The notes under the pieces: generated by a model | The model's input: only the letters and a program-made list of their open reading frames with translations | The model's database searches: none | What the model was told of the DNA's origin: nothing | NCBI GenBank assembly: GCA_020249145.1 | Contig: JADCGF010000007.1 | Span: 186,001-250,000 of the forward strand | DNA from: Roseomonas sp. | Lineage (GTDB): Bacteria; Pseudomonadota; Alphaproteobacteria; Acetobacterales; Acetobacteraceae | Length of the DNA: 64,000 bases | Reading direction: 5' to 3' | Position numbers and translations under genes: made by a program | Part shown: positions 56,141 to 64,000 of the stretch, piece by piece | Numbering within the stretch: the stretch's first letter is position 1 | How the letters are laid out: each line of letters opens with the position of its first letter

Positions 56141-57439
56141 TCAATCATGATTTCTCATCCGGCGCCGGAAACGTCGCACGCCCAGCGCCACCCCAATAGC
56201 GACAACCGGAATGGCGACGCTGGTGATGATTTCTTCACGCAGCGCAACACCCGATGTGGCCAAACCCTTGGCCAGATAGGCAACGAGGCCGACCACATAA
56301 TAGGTGATCGCCGCGACCGAAAAACCTTCCACTGCCTGCTGCAGCCGGACCTGCTGACGCGCGCGCCGTTCCATGGAAGCAAGCAAGGCCTGGTTCTGCC
56401 GCTCGCGCGTGATGTCAACGCGTGTCGAGAGAAGCTGCGTGGCGCGCGCCACTCGCTGGGACAGCATTTCCTGCCGTGTTGCCACCGCCTTGCAGGTATT
56501 CATGGCCGGCGCCAGGCGACGTTCGGTGAATTCGCCGAAGGTCTGCATGCCTTCCATGCGGGTTTCGCGCAATTCCTGAATGCGATTGCGCACCAATTCG
56601 TAATAGGCGGAAGCGGCAGAAAACCGGAAACGGTGGCGTGATTCGCGGCTTTCCGCTTCGGCGGCCATGCGCGTCAGGCGTTGCAACAACAAGGGCTCAT
56701 CGGCTTCCTGCGCTTCCACCAGCGCTGCGCTGATTTCCGCCAATTCGCGTTCCTGCGCGCCGATCTGAGGTGCGAGTTCCTGCGCCACGGGCAGCGCCAA
56801 CAGCGCCATGATGCGGTAAGTTTCCATCTCCAGCAGGCGCTGGGTTAGCCTGCCCGCCTGATAGGGCGACATGCCGCCATCATAAATCAGGAAGCGGCTG
56901 AACCCATCCGTCTGGATCCGAAAATCTGTGAAGGCATGGGCCTGACCACCAGCGAGCGGCCCACCCACCAGCATATGGTCACCAAAATAACGCCGCGAGA
57001 TTTCACTGATGGCAAGCGGCACATCCCTGGACGCGAGCAGCGTGACATGGGCCGCCGCAATCACCTGCCCGGGCAGCGCCTTGAGCCAATCCGCCGGCAG
57101 GGCATGAATCGCTGCGGCGGAAAATGGTTCAGGTTCTGATCCTGCAACCACCACCATAAAGCGGCTGAATTCGCCATGCCTTTCCCATTTCAGCCGAAAA
57201 GGCCCGAAATCAGCACTGTAATGATTGGCCCCTGGCGCCGGTGGCGGGACAGAAAAGCGCTGCGCCAGCGCACAAAGTGCGGCCCAGGGCGCGTCCCGCG
57301 CTTCATCCGCAGCCGACAGCAGCGCAATTTGCGAGACGCGACAGGGGGAGAATAGAATCTCCGGCGGGCGCGCATGCACCTCATCATTGAGTTCGATGCG
57401 TTTGGCATAGGAAGGGGGAAGCACGCTATCGAAGCTCAT
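56141..57439 (-). CDS. DUF3422 protein embedded in the bacteriochlorophyll operon
   Basis: Family DUF3422 (function unknown), 432 residues from ATG 57439 (MSFDSVLPPSYAKRIELNDEVHARPPE). The soluble N-terminal 300 residues lead to a long helical region, then two C-terminal membrane helices (AAITYYVVGLVAYLAKGL and EIITSVAIPVVAIGVALGVRRF). DUF3422 proteins are found in many non-phototrophs, so their presence here is notable. It overlaps the bchO stop by four bases (ATGA), so it is translated with the bch genes. Role unknown. Confidence 0.85.
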   Translation of the reverse strand: MSFDSVLPPSYAKRIELNDEVHARPPEILFSPCRVSQIALLSAADEARDAPWAALCALAQRFSVPPPAPGANHYSADFGPFRLKWERHGEFSRFMVVVAGSEPEPFSAAAIHALPADWLKALPGQVIAAAHVTLLASRDVPLAISEISRRYFGDHMLVGGPLAGGQAHAFTDFRIQTDGFSRFLIYDGGMSPYQAGRLTQRLLEMETYRIMALLALPVAQELAPQIGAQERELAEISAALVEAQEADEPLLLQRLTRMAAEAESRESRHRFRFSAASAYYELVRNRIQELRETRMEGMQTFGEFTERRLAPAMNTCKAVATRQEMLSQRVARATQLLSTRVDITRERQNQALLASMERRARQQVRLQQAVEGFSVAAITYYVVGLVAYLAKGLATSGVALREEIITSVAIPVVAIGVALGVRRFRRRMRNHD

Positions 57440-58344
57440 GCCGCGGCCCCGGTGATATCCTGCGCCAAGCGCGACCATTCTTTCATGAGCGTATCGGCAA
57501 CGTACTCTGGCGCTTCCTCATGCGCCAAATGGCCAAGCCCTTCCAGGGTGATGATGCGTGCGGCGGGAAGAATGGCCTGGATGCGCCGCGCCTGCATCGG
57601 CGGCACGGCGCGATCACGGCTGCCCACCATCAGCAAGAGCGCCGGTGCAAGGCGCGGCAGATCACGCATCAAGGGGCGCAATTCCCATTGCGCCATCATC
57701 ATCAGTGCCGCGCGAATATGGCCGGGATAGCTGAAAAGCCGCGTATACAATTCAACGCCACGCGGCCCGATATCTGAACCCGTATCACGCAGCAGCTTGG
57801 CCGCGACTTCCTGCTTGGAAGCCCGCCAGGCGCATAGCTTGGAGATAAAGGGCAGCCCCACCATGACACGTGCCGCGCGCGTAAAGAACGCCGCATGCTC
57901 ATCGCCAAGCGGCAGCAGCGCGCCATTCAGGCTGAATATGGCGCGCGGTGCGATCTTGCCATCCAAGGCCATGCGCAGCGCAATCGCCGCGCCTGCGGAA
58001 TGACCAAGAACAAGATCGGACGAGACTTGAAGCCGGTTGAGCAGTTCATGCAAGGCTTCCGAAAAACCCGCCAAAGAAACACGCGCCTGCGGCAGGCTGG
58101 AAGTGAAGCCCTGCCCTGGCAGATCGGGCGCGATCAGGGTGAAATGAGTGGCAAGGATCGGCGCCAGATCGCGCCAGCTATGCGTGGATGCTGCCGTGCC
58201 GTGCAGCAACAATAGGCAAGGCCCCTGCCCCATGCGCTGCACATGCCATGTCAGCCCGCCCGCTTTGACAAATTCGCTCGATTGCCGATTGGGCCAATCC
58301 TGACCATCCCTTTCCCAAATCGGCGAGTCTGTGGATGATGCCAT
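57436..58344 (-). CDS. bchO: BchO, alpha/beta hydrolase of Mg-chelatase cluster
   Basis: Alpha/beta hydrolase of 302 residues, regularly encoded with bchI and bchD and assigned to magnesium insertion by association. The nucleophile elbow GHSAGAAIAL, the oxyanion region LLLHGTAASTHSW and the histidine in GLGHLAHEE are visible. Start ATG 58344 (MASSTDSPIWERDGQDW) lies five bases after the bchD stop. The molecular activity of BchO is not known. Confidence 0.9.
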   Translation of the reverse strand: MASSTDSPIWERDGQDWPNRQSSEFVKAGGLTWHVQRMGQGPCLLLLHGTAASTHSWRDLAPILATHFTLIAPDLPGQGFTSSLPQARVSLAGFSEALHELLNRLQVSSDLVLGHSAGAAIALRMALDGKIAPRAIFSLNGALLPLGDEHAAFFTRAARVMVGLPFISKLCAWRASKQEVAAKLLRDTGSDIGPRGVELYTRLFSYPGHIRAALMMMAQWELRPLMRDLPRLAPALLLMVGSRDRAVPPMQARRIQAILPAARIITLEGLGHLAHEEAPEYVADTLMKEWSRLAQDITGAAA

Positions 58345-58348
58345 GGCA

Positions 58349-60142
58349 TCAAGGCCCGGTCGCCGACGCATGCGTGGCATGACGCACCGCTGCTGACATG
58401 CGCGCCGCATCCGCAAAAGGCAGCGGCACATAGCGCGCGCCCATCGCAGAGGCGAGGTCCCGTGAAAAGGGCTGCGGCCGTGGCGCGGTATCAATCAGCA
58501 GGGAGGAAATACCGGAAGCCTTGAAAAGCCGCGCCACATCAAGCGCTTCCGCTTCCGCCATGGCGCGCCCGCCCATGCCATCGCGCGCAACATTGGCGCG
58601 GCCATCCGTGAGGGCGACGATAACCGGCGTTTGTCCGCGCTTGCGGCTGGCTTCCGCCATGGCGTAGCCGGCGGCAATTCCAGCGGAGAGCGGCGTGCCA
58701 CCGCCACCGGGCAAAGAAGCCAAGCTGCGCTTAGCCCGCACCAAAGAATGGGTCGGTTCCAGCAGTACCTCGGCGCCGCGCCCACGGAAGGCAATCACCG
58801 CCACACGATCACGTCGAACATAACAATCCGCGAGCAGCAGTTCCACCGCGCCCTTTGCTTCCGCCAGCCGATGCAACGCCGCTGATCCTGACGCATCCAC
58901 CAGGAAAATCGTGGTGGTTTCGCTATTCTGCTTGTAGCGCCGGATGCGCACATCTTCCCTTCTGATATGCACCAGCGCCGCATGATGCGGCTTTTCGCGG
59001 CGGCGATATTCCTGCCATGGCGCCGCGACCCGCAGCGTTTCCACCAAGGCCAAACGCAGCCCCGCGCGCCAGGCCGCAGGGCGCGCGCCGATGGGCCTAC
59101 CGCGCTGCGCGGAACGACGCATCATGCCGGATTTGCCCGCTTGCGCCGCTTGTCGCGCCATCTGCCGCGCTGCCACGCCAAGCCCCGCGAGCAAACTTGG
59201 CGGGAGGCTTGCTTGCGCTGCCGCAAGTACAAGATCTTCCAATGACGGTTGATCTTGGCTTTGGGACTGATCTGCCGACGTGTTTTCCTGTTGTTGTTGC
59301 TCTGGCGCCGGGGGCTGTTCTTCTGCGGGTGCCTCTGGCAATTGGCGCGCGCGCGGCGCCAGCACCAATTGCGCGGCGAGCGCCGCATCTTCCGGGGCGA
59401 CCTCGGCGCGGCCAGCCAGCGCGGCTGCGGCGCGGGCACATCGCAGGGCGAAAACCGGCGCCCGCAATGAAAGAATACCAAGTGCCAGGGCAGCCGCGCA
59501 GAAGGCCTGCGGCAAATCCTTCGGTATCCTCACCTCAGCGACTTGTTGCCGTGCCGCTTGAATATCATCCCGTTGCGGCATGGCGGATGTGGCCCGCTTC
59601 ATCGCATACGGCGGAATGCTGACATGGAAGGCCAAACGATCCGAAAGCGCTTCAGCCACCTGTTCTTCTTCCGACGCGCCCTCATCCAAGGCAATCAAGG
59701 CAAAGCGTGTTGCCTCAGCAAACGCAATCCCTTCCCGCGCAACATTGATCGCACCTTGATCGAGCACCGCCGCGATGCGCGCGATGGTTTGGTCTTCAAC
59801 GCGTTCCGCCATGGGCAGAATGACGGCACCACCATCGCTTTCCGCAAGCAATCCGCGTTGCGCGATGGGTCGCCCGCTGCTGAGGCTTGCAGCAAGGTCA
59901 AGACCACCCAACAGACGATTATCCGCAGTGCCAATGGGCACACGACGCCAGGGCGCAGCTTGCGGCATCATTTTACGCAAGGCTTCCAGCCATTCATCCC
60001 TGAGCGGATCCGCTGGCCCGCGCAATACCGCGCCACCCAGCCCAGTCGGATCAACCGCAAGCAGCGCCGCGACCTGGAAGGCCATCGCAGTCGCGGTGTC
60101 TTCCTGATCGCTTGTGTCTGCTGCCTGCGGCGTCTTCGTCAT
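58349..60142 (-). CDS. bchD: magnesium chelatase subunit D
   Basis: Subunit of the ATP-driven Mg-chelatase, 597 residues from ATG 60142. It has an AAA-like N-terminal domain, a glutamine/proline-rich acidic linker (PEAPAEEQPPAPEQQQQ), and a C-terminal von Willebrand A domain with the MIDAS motif IFLVDASGSAALHRL and LTDGRANVARDGMGG. The frame extends upstream into bchI, but the ATGA overlap with bchI fixes the start. It joins BchI and BchH; bchH lies outside the window. Confidence 0.95.
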   Translation of the reverse strand: MTKTPQAADTSDQEDTATAMAFQVAALLAVDPTGLGGAVLRGPADPLRDEWLEALRKMMPQAAPWRRVPIGTADNRLLGGLDLAASLSSGRPIAQRGLLAESDGGAVILPMAERVEDQTIARIAAVLDQGAINVAREGIAFAEATRFALIALDEGASEEEQVAEALSDRLAFHVSIPPYAMKRATSAMPQRDDIQAARQQVAEVRIPKDLPQAFCAAALALGILSLRAPVFALRCARAAAALAGRAEVAPEDAALAAQLVLAPRARQLPEAPAEEQPPAPEQQQQENTSADQSQSQDQPSLEDLVLAAAQASLPPSLLAGLGVAARQMARQAAQAGKSGMMRRSAQRGRPIGARPAAWRAGLRLALVETLRVAAPWQEYRRREKPHHAALVHIRREDVRIRRYKQNSETTTIFLVDASGSAALHRLAEAKGAVELLLADCYVRRDRVAVIAFRGRGAEVLLEPTHSLVRAKRSLASLPGGGGTPLSAGIAAGYAMAEASRKRGQTPVIVALTDGRANVARDGMGGRAMAEAEALDVARLFKASGISSLLIDTAPRPQPFSRDLASAMGARYVPLPFADAARMSAAVRHATHASATGP

Positions 60143-61284
60143 GAGCAGAAGACGTCTTCGAGCGCCTTTTCCACCCGCGTCGTCGCAACCGCTTCGTCCA
60201 ATGGGTTGCGCCGGAGCCGGTGACGCAAGGCAGATGGCGCAATACGGCGCAGATGATCCTTGCTCACTTCGCGTTCGCCTTCCAGCGCGGCCAATGCGCG
60301 GGCCGCCCTGACAAGTGTGAGCTCCCCACGCAAACCATCGGTGCCAAGCGCCATGCAAAGCGTTGCCGCCTGTTCAATCGCGCCAAGCGGCAGCGTGACG
60401 GAAGAAAGGCGCTTCCGACCGGCCAAAATGGCTTCCCGCGTTTTCGCTTCCTCCTTAGACCAGTGCTTGATGAAACTTGCGGCATCGCGGTCATAAGCAT
60501 CCCGCCGACACACCACCTCAACACGGCTGGCGAGGTCCTTTGGCGTGGTGACCTCCACCGAAAGCCCGAAACGGTCGAGCAGTTGCGGCCGCAATTCGCC
60601 TTCTTCCGGATTGCCACTGCCAATCAAAACAAAGCGTGCGGGATGGCGCAGACTGATGCCTTCACGCTCCACCACATTCTCACCGGATGCGGCGACATCA
60701 AGCAGAAGATCAACCAGGTGATCTTCCAGCAAATTCACCTCATCAATATAAAGAAACCCGCGATGCGCGGCGGCGAGCAGCCCTGGTTCGAAAGCTTTCA
60801 CGCCCTGTGCCAAGGCCCTTTCGATATCGAGCGCACCAGCCAGGCGATCTTCCGTTGTGCCCAGTGGCAAATCCACCACCGGTACGGGCACCATGCGTTT
60901 TTCCACCTTTTGTCCCTTGGGCAGATTCGCGCAATGGGAACAGCTCCCCTGAGGCGTGGCAGGATCACAGGCGAAGGGGCAGCCGCCAACCACGGGCATT
61001 TGGGGCAACAGGGCCGCCAATGAACGCACGGCAGTGGATTTGCCGGTACCGCGATCCCCAAATACCAGCACGCCACCAATACTTGGATCAATCGCCCCAA
61101 TCATCAGGGCGCGCTTCATTTCCTCCTGTCCGACGATTGCGCTGAAGGGATAGGCATTGCGCGTGGCAGGCGTGGCCAAGCGGCCTGTGCTTTCCGATGG
61201 GGCGCGCGGCGCTTGACGACGCGACACCTGCCCTTCCTGACCGGGCCGCGTGCCTGGCCGAAAGCTGCTCAGGGCGCCATCCAT
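60139..61284 (-). CDS. bchI: magnesium chelatase ATPase subunit I
   Basis: AAA+ ATPase of 381 residues. Walker A GDRGTGKST lies at about residue 76, and Walker B is FLYIDEVNLL. PFSAIVGQEEMKRALMIGAIDP is the standard opening, here after about 45 extra N-terminal residues. The start ATG 61284 overlaps the hemA stop (TAATG), and the stop overlaps bchD (ATGA). BchI and BchD insert Mg into protoporphyrin IX, the first committed step to bacteriochlorophyll. Confidence 0.96.
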   Translation of the reverse strand: MDGALSSFRPGTRPGQEGQVSRRQAPRAPSESTGRLATPATRNAYPFSAIVGQEEMKRALMIGAIDPSIGGVLVFGDRGTGKSTAVRSLAALLPQMPVVGGCPFACDPATPQGSCSHCANLPKGQKVEKRMVPVPVVDLPLGTTEDRLAGALDIERALAQGVKAFEPGLLAAAHRGFLYIDEVNLLEDHLVDLLLDVAASGENVVEREGISLRHPARFVLIGSGNPEEGELRPQLLDRFGLSVEVTTPKDLASRVEVVCRRDAYDRDAASFIKHWSKEEAKTREAILAGRKRLSSVTLPLGAIEQAATLCMALGTDGLRGELTLVRAARALAALEGEREVSKDHLRRIAPSALRHRLRRNPLDEAVATTRVEKALEDVFCS

Positions 61285-62495
61285 TACGCGGCCCGCCGCA
61301 AGCGGAATTGCGACCAAACCTGTTCAAGCGATTGGACCAGGTGATCCATATCGGCATCCGAATGAACGGGCGATGGCGTGATACGCAGCCTTTCCGTCCC
61401 ACGTGGCACGGTTGGATAATTGATGGGCTGCACGTAAATTCCATGCTCATCCAAAAGCGTGTCACTCAGCTTTTTGCAGAGCGTCGGATCACCCACCATG
61501 ACCGGAACGATATGGCTGAGATTGTCCAGATGCGGCACACCAATCGCATCCAAGCGCCGCCGGAGCGTGGCGGCGCGTTCATGCAGCCGTTCACGTTCAT
61601 CATTGCTCTGCCGCAAATGGCAAATGGCGGCGCGTGCGCCGGCGGCGATCGCCGGCGGCAGGGCCGTTGAAAAGATAAAGCCGGAGGCAAAGGATCGCAC
61701 GAAATCGCACATGGCGCTACTGCCAGCGATATAGCCGCCAATCACGCCAAAGGCCTTGGCGAGTGTTCCTTCAATCACCGTAACGCGATCCGCGACCCCA
61801 TCACGTTGCGTGATACCGCCGCCATTTGGGCCATATAGGCCCACCGCATGAACCTCATCACAATAGGTCATGGCACCATGATCATCGGCTATATCGCAGA
61901 TATCGCTGATCGGCGCGATATCGCCATCCATCGAATAAACACTCTCAAAAGCAACCAGTTTCGGCGCTGATTTCGGAAGCTCTGCCAATACACGCCGCAG
62001 ATCCGCAACATCATTATGCTTGAACAGGACGCGCTTGGCCTTGCTATGGCGCATCCCTTCAATCATGGATGCATGGTTCATTTCATCGGAAACGATGATG
62101 CAGCCGGGCAGCTTTGACCCAAGTGTCGAAAGCGATGCCCAATTCGACATATAGCCGGAATTGAACAGCAGCGCTGCCTCGCGCCCATGCAGCGCAGCGA
62201 GGTCTTTTTCCAACAAGACATGTTCGTGATTGGTGCCGGAGATATTGCGCGTGCCGCCAGCGCCTGCGCCGCAACGATCCAGCGCTTCATGCATTGCATT
62301 CAACACATCCGGGTGTTGACCCATGCCGAGGTAATCATTGGAACACCAGACGGTCACTTCACCGCGGACACCCTTGTCATGGCGCGTTGCGCGGGGGAAT
62401 TGTCCGCGGCGCCGTTCAAGGTCGGCGAATACCCGATACCGCCCTTCACGGCGAAGGCCATCAAGCTGACCCTGGAAAAATTCTTCGTAATTCAT
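61284..62495 (-). CDS. hemA: 5-aminolevulinate synthase
   Basis: PLP enzyme of the alpha-oxoamine synthase family that condenses glycine and succinyl-CoA, giving the precursor of heme and bacteriochlorophyll. The 403 residues include [18 protein letters not shown], the glycine-rich [13 protein letters not shown], and the PLP lysine in [16 protein letters not shown] 62495 has AAGGAGAG at good spacing; the frame runs further upstream. It is co-transcribed with bchI, which ties supply of ALA to pigment synthesis. A second, housekeeping copy may exist elsewhere. Confidence 0.96.
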   Translation of the reverse strand: MNYEEFFQGQLDGLRREGRYRVFADLERRRGQFPRATRHDKGVRGEVTVWCSNDYLGMGQHPDVLNAMHEALDRCGAGAGGTRNISGTNHEHVLLEKDLAALHGREAALLFNSGYMSNWASLSTLGSKLPGCIIVSDEMNHASMIEGMRHSKAKRVLFKHNDVADLRRVLAELPKSAPKLVAFESVYSMDGDIAPISDICDIADDHGAMTYCDEVHAVGLYGPNGGGITQRDGVADRVTVIEGTLAKAFGVIGGYIAGSSAMCDFVRSFASGFIFSTALPPAIAAGARAAICHLRQSNDERERLHERAATLRRRLDAIGVPHLDNLSHIVPVMVGDPTLCKKLSDTLLDEHGIYVQPINYPTVPRGTERLRITPSPVHSDADMDHLVQSLEQVWSQFRLRRAA

Positions 62496-62606
62496 GTCAT
62501 ACTCTCCTTGCCCAGAATGATTTTCCAGGTCTTGCGATTGCGCGAAGGTCGCTTTCGGCCAATGGTACCGAAACAAGGCCCCTCGCCATGCCTTGGGTGA
62601 TCTGCT

Positions 62607-63665
62607 TCATGCGCCATACCTCAGCGCGTAATCCTCGAACTCGGCCCGTATGCCGCGCATATCCAGCAAGCGCCCGGTGACGATGATGCCTGTTCGCGTC
62701 GTCTCTGGCACTGCTTCGCGCCGCAGATGGATGGTGCCATCAGCAAAATCAAGCGTAAGCCAGCCATCAGGCGCGCGAATGGAACCGCGCAGGCTTTCCA
62801 CCGATCCAAAAGCGCCCGCCGTGATGCGCGTCACCAAGGCGTTCAAGGGCCGCGTATCAAAGGGACCATTCCTATCGGTGGACCAGCTTCCGGTTTGCGC
62901 CGGTGATTCCTCATCCTTCAGGCCCCAGCGCCAAAGCGCCTCAAGCGGCAAAGGCAGCATCAGGAACCAATGTTCAATCACGGCCAGCGAGGCCATCGTC
63001 GCGACAAGCATGAAGCCCGTTGCCTGATGCGCATCAGCCCCCGCCGCAAAAGCCTTGTGGAAAAGCAGGGCGGTCAAGATGGTACCCAGCGTGATTGAAA
63101 ACGGAAACAACAAATTCATCGGCCGATGCGCGAAATAGCTGCTCATGTAGCGCAGATGCGTCGGTAACAATCGCTCACCCGTATTGCGCACGCCGAGATA
63201 GAGATTGAGCTTGGCACTCAGGCGCATGAGCCAAAGAATGCCATAGGTCAGCAGGCCAATCTGATTTGGCCCCTGCGCAAACGCGACAATGAGCAAAAAT
63301 CCCAGCGCCAGGATGAACAATTCATGCCACAGGACCACGCGCGTTGCAGACCAGAAGCGCCGTAGCCCGGTGAATTGCGCTGGCAATGCTGCGCGATTCG
63401 GGCCGGTAATCAGCCCACCAAGAAAGCTGATTTCAACTGCCCCCCATATCGCCAGCGCAGCCAGGAAAGACAGATAGGCGCCATTCGCGCTTACATCCTC
63501 TGCGGTCAAGTGCAACGCGATGAGCCCCGCCGCGAGAAGGCTTGCCGAAGCAGCACCAAGAGCAAGACGACGCGACGCAAGCCTGGTGACCACGCAAAGA
63601 ATCACACCCGTGGTCAACCACCAAAGAAAGATGGCAATCAGGGCCGCGGTCACGCTTTCGGGCAT
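62607..63665 (-). CDS. puhE: photosynthetic complex assembly protein PuhE with C-terminal extension
   Basis: Membrane protein needed for assembly of the photosynthetic complexes, of the TIGR03055 type. Residues 1-257 form the usual multi-helix part (VEISFLGGLITGPNR, LWHELFILALGFLLIV, LNLYLGVRNTGERLLPTHLRYMSSYF). Residues about 258-352 are an extra soluble tail of about 95 residues, not typical of PuhE, with a small beta-rich look (GWLTLDFADGTIHLRREAVPE). It starts ten bases after acsF on the same strand. The tail may be a fused assembly or sensory domain. Confidence 0.88.
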   Translation of the reverse strand: MPESVTAALIAIFLWWLTTGVILCVVTRLASRRLALGAASASLLAAGLIALHLTAEDVSANGAYLSFLAALAIWGAVEISFLGGLITGPNRAALPAQFTGLRRFWSATRVVLWHELFILALGFLLIVAFAQGPNQIGLLTYGILWLMRLSAKLNLYLGVRNTGERLLPTHLRYMSSYFAHRPMNLLFPFSITLGTILTALLFHKAFAAGADAHQATGFMLVATMASLAVIEHWFLMLPLPLEALWRWGLKDEESPAQTGSWSTDRNGPFDTRPLNALVTRITAGAFGSVESLRGSIRAPDGWLTLDFADGTIHLRREAVPETTRTGIIVTGRLLDMRGIRAEFEDYALRYGA

Positions 63666-63675
63666 CGCGCCTTGC

Positions 63676-64000
63676 CTACCACACCGGCGAAAGGCGAATT
63701 TCGGTGGGCAACGGATGCTTGCGCGGCCGGCGGAAGAACAGCTTGGCGAAGGTGGTCGCCGCCGAAATGCTTAAAGCAACCCGCCGCAGCCTGCCGCCAA
63801 TGCCACCCTGCCGCCGAGCATCGCTCATTCTCTCTGAGATCTGCCAGAGACGATCCATGTCTTCCATGAAGCCCGGACCATCCACATCAAGCGTCACGGG
63901 GAATACCTGACGGCAAATCTCCTCAGTGATCTTGAAGACCTGCCGATCATATTCCGTCGGCGTCATGCCAAGTGCCTTGTGGAATTCCGGTCGGCCATGA
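63676..64000 (-). CDS. acsF: oxygen-dependent Mg-protoporphyrin IX monomethyl ester cyclase, C-terminal part
   Basis: Only the last 107 residues lie in the window. The frame is open to base 64000 and reads HGRPEFHKALGMTPTEYDRQVFKITEEICRQVFPVTLDVD, the conserved C-terminal region of AcsF, ending PLPTEIRLSPVW. AcsF is the diiron, oxygen-requiring cyclase that closes ring E. Its presence supports aerobic bacteriochlorophyll synthesis. It precedes puhE by ten bases. Confidence 0.9.
   Translation of the reverse strand, partial: HGRPEFHKALGMTPTEYDRQVFKITEEICRQVFPVTLDVDGPGFMEDMDRLWQISERMSDARRQGGIGGRLRRVALSISAATTFAKLFFRRPRKHPLPTEIRLSPVW

Noticed and set aside
1..64000. tRNA, rRNA, CRISPR arrays, insertion sequences and pucBA antenna genes
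   Set aside because: Scanned by eye on both strands; no T-loop-like tRNA pattern, repeated spacer array, transposase reading or second antenna pair was seen.

Overview
The window comes from a GC-rich alphaproteobacterium. The best fit is an aerobic anoxygenic phototroph of the Acetobacteraceae or a related Rhodospirillales lineage. The grounds are a bacteriochlorophyll and carotenoid gene cluster with an oxygen-dependent cyclase (acsF), a tetraheme pufC, a 6S RNA in the zapA / 5-FCL gap, and Bug-type (TctC) solute receptors. The lineage is inferred from gene content and was not tested by any search.

Left part (1-15.6 kb) is housekeeping and catabolism. It holds a class II DAHP synthase cut by the window edge and a serine hydrolase. 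A minus-strand run follows: gabD-like dehydrogenase, MaoC protein, glutathione reductase, MFS exporter and the glutathione-dependent formaldehyde dehydrogenase gene. Opposite it lies a plus-strand catabolic set: fumarylacetoacetase, two tandem cyclase paralogues and a TctC receptor. A small AT-richer nuclease-like gene then precedes glmS and glmU.

Middle part (15.6-36.8 kb) has a duplicated unit of a TPR-GT9 glycosyltransferase gene with a small membrane-protein gene; one membrane-protein copy is broken by an in-frame stop. Next come small membrane genes and a carboxylate uptake block: sodium symporter with an EF-hand-like loop, DUF4212 subunit, an MFS gene with a one-base frameshift, a CBS/DUF294 protein, a DnaQ-like exonuclease and propionyl-CoA synthetase. 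The minus-strand run DUF4164, zapA, 6S RNA, 5-formyl-THF cyclo-ligase, metallophosphoesterase, yebC and thioesterase follows, then a class I aldolase gene on the other strand.

Right part (36.8-64 kb) is a photosynthesis gene cluster. From left to right it holds crtC, an ATP-grasp gene with a cytochrome P450 gene, a DUF2306-like membrane protein with crtD, crtI, pufCMLAB, bchZYXC, crtFE, crtB, a DUF3422 gene, bchO, bchD, bchI, hemA, puhE and the 3' end of acsF. Nearly all of it is on the minus strand with start/stop overlaps. The six genes for spirilloxanthin synthesis (crtE, B, I, C, D, F) are all present. Two 18-bp TGT-N12-ACA palindromes of PpsR/CrtJ type lie before crtE and before bchC. 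A third, one-mismatch copy sits in the divergent promoter between the P450/ATP-grasp pair and the membrane protein/crtD pair. That ties these unassigned genes to the pigment regulon and makes the P450/ATP-grasp pair the most interesting candidate for an undescribed function, possibly a carotenoid modification.
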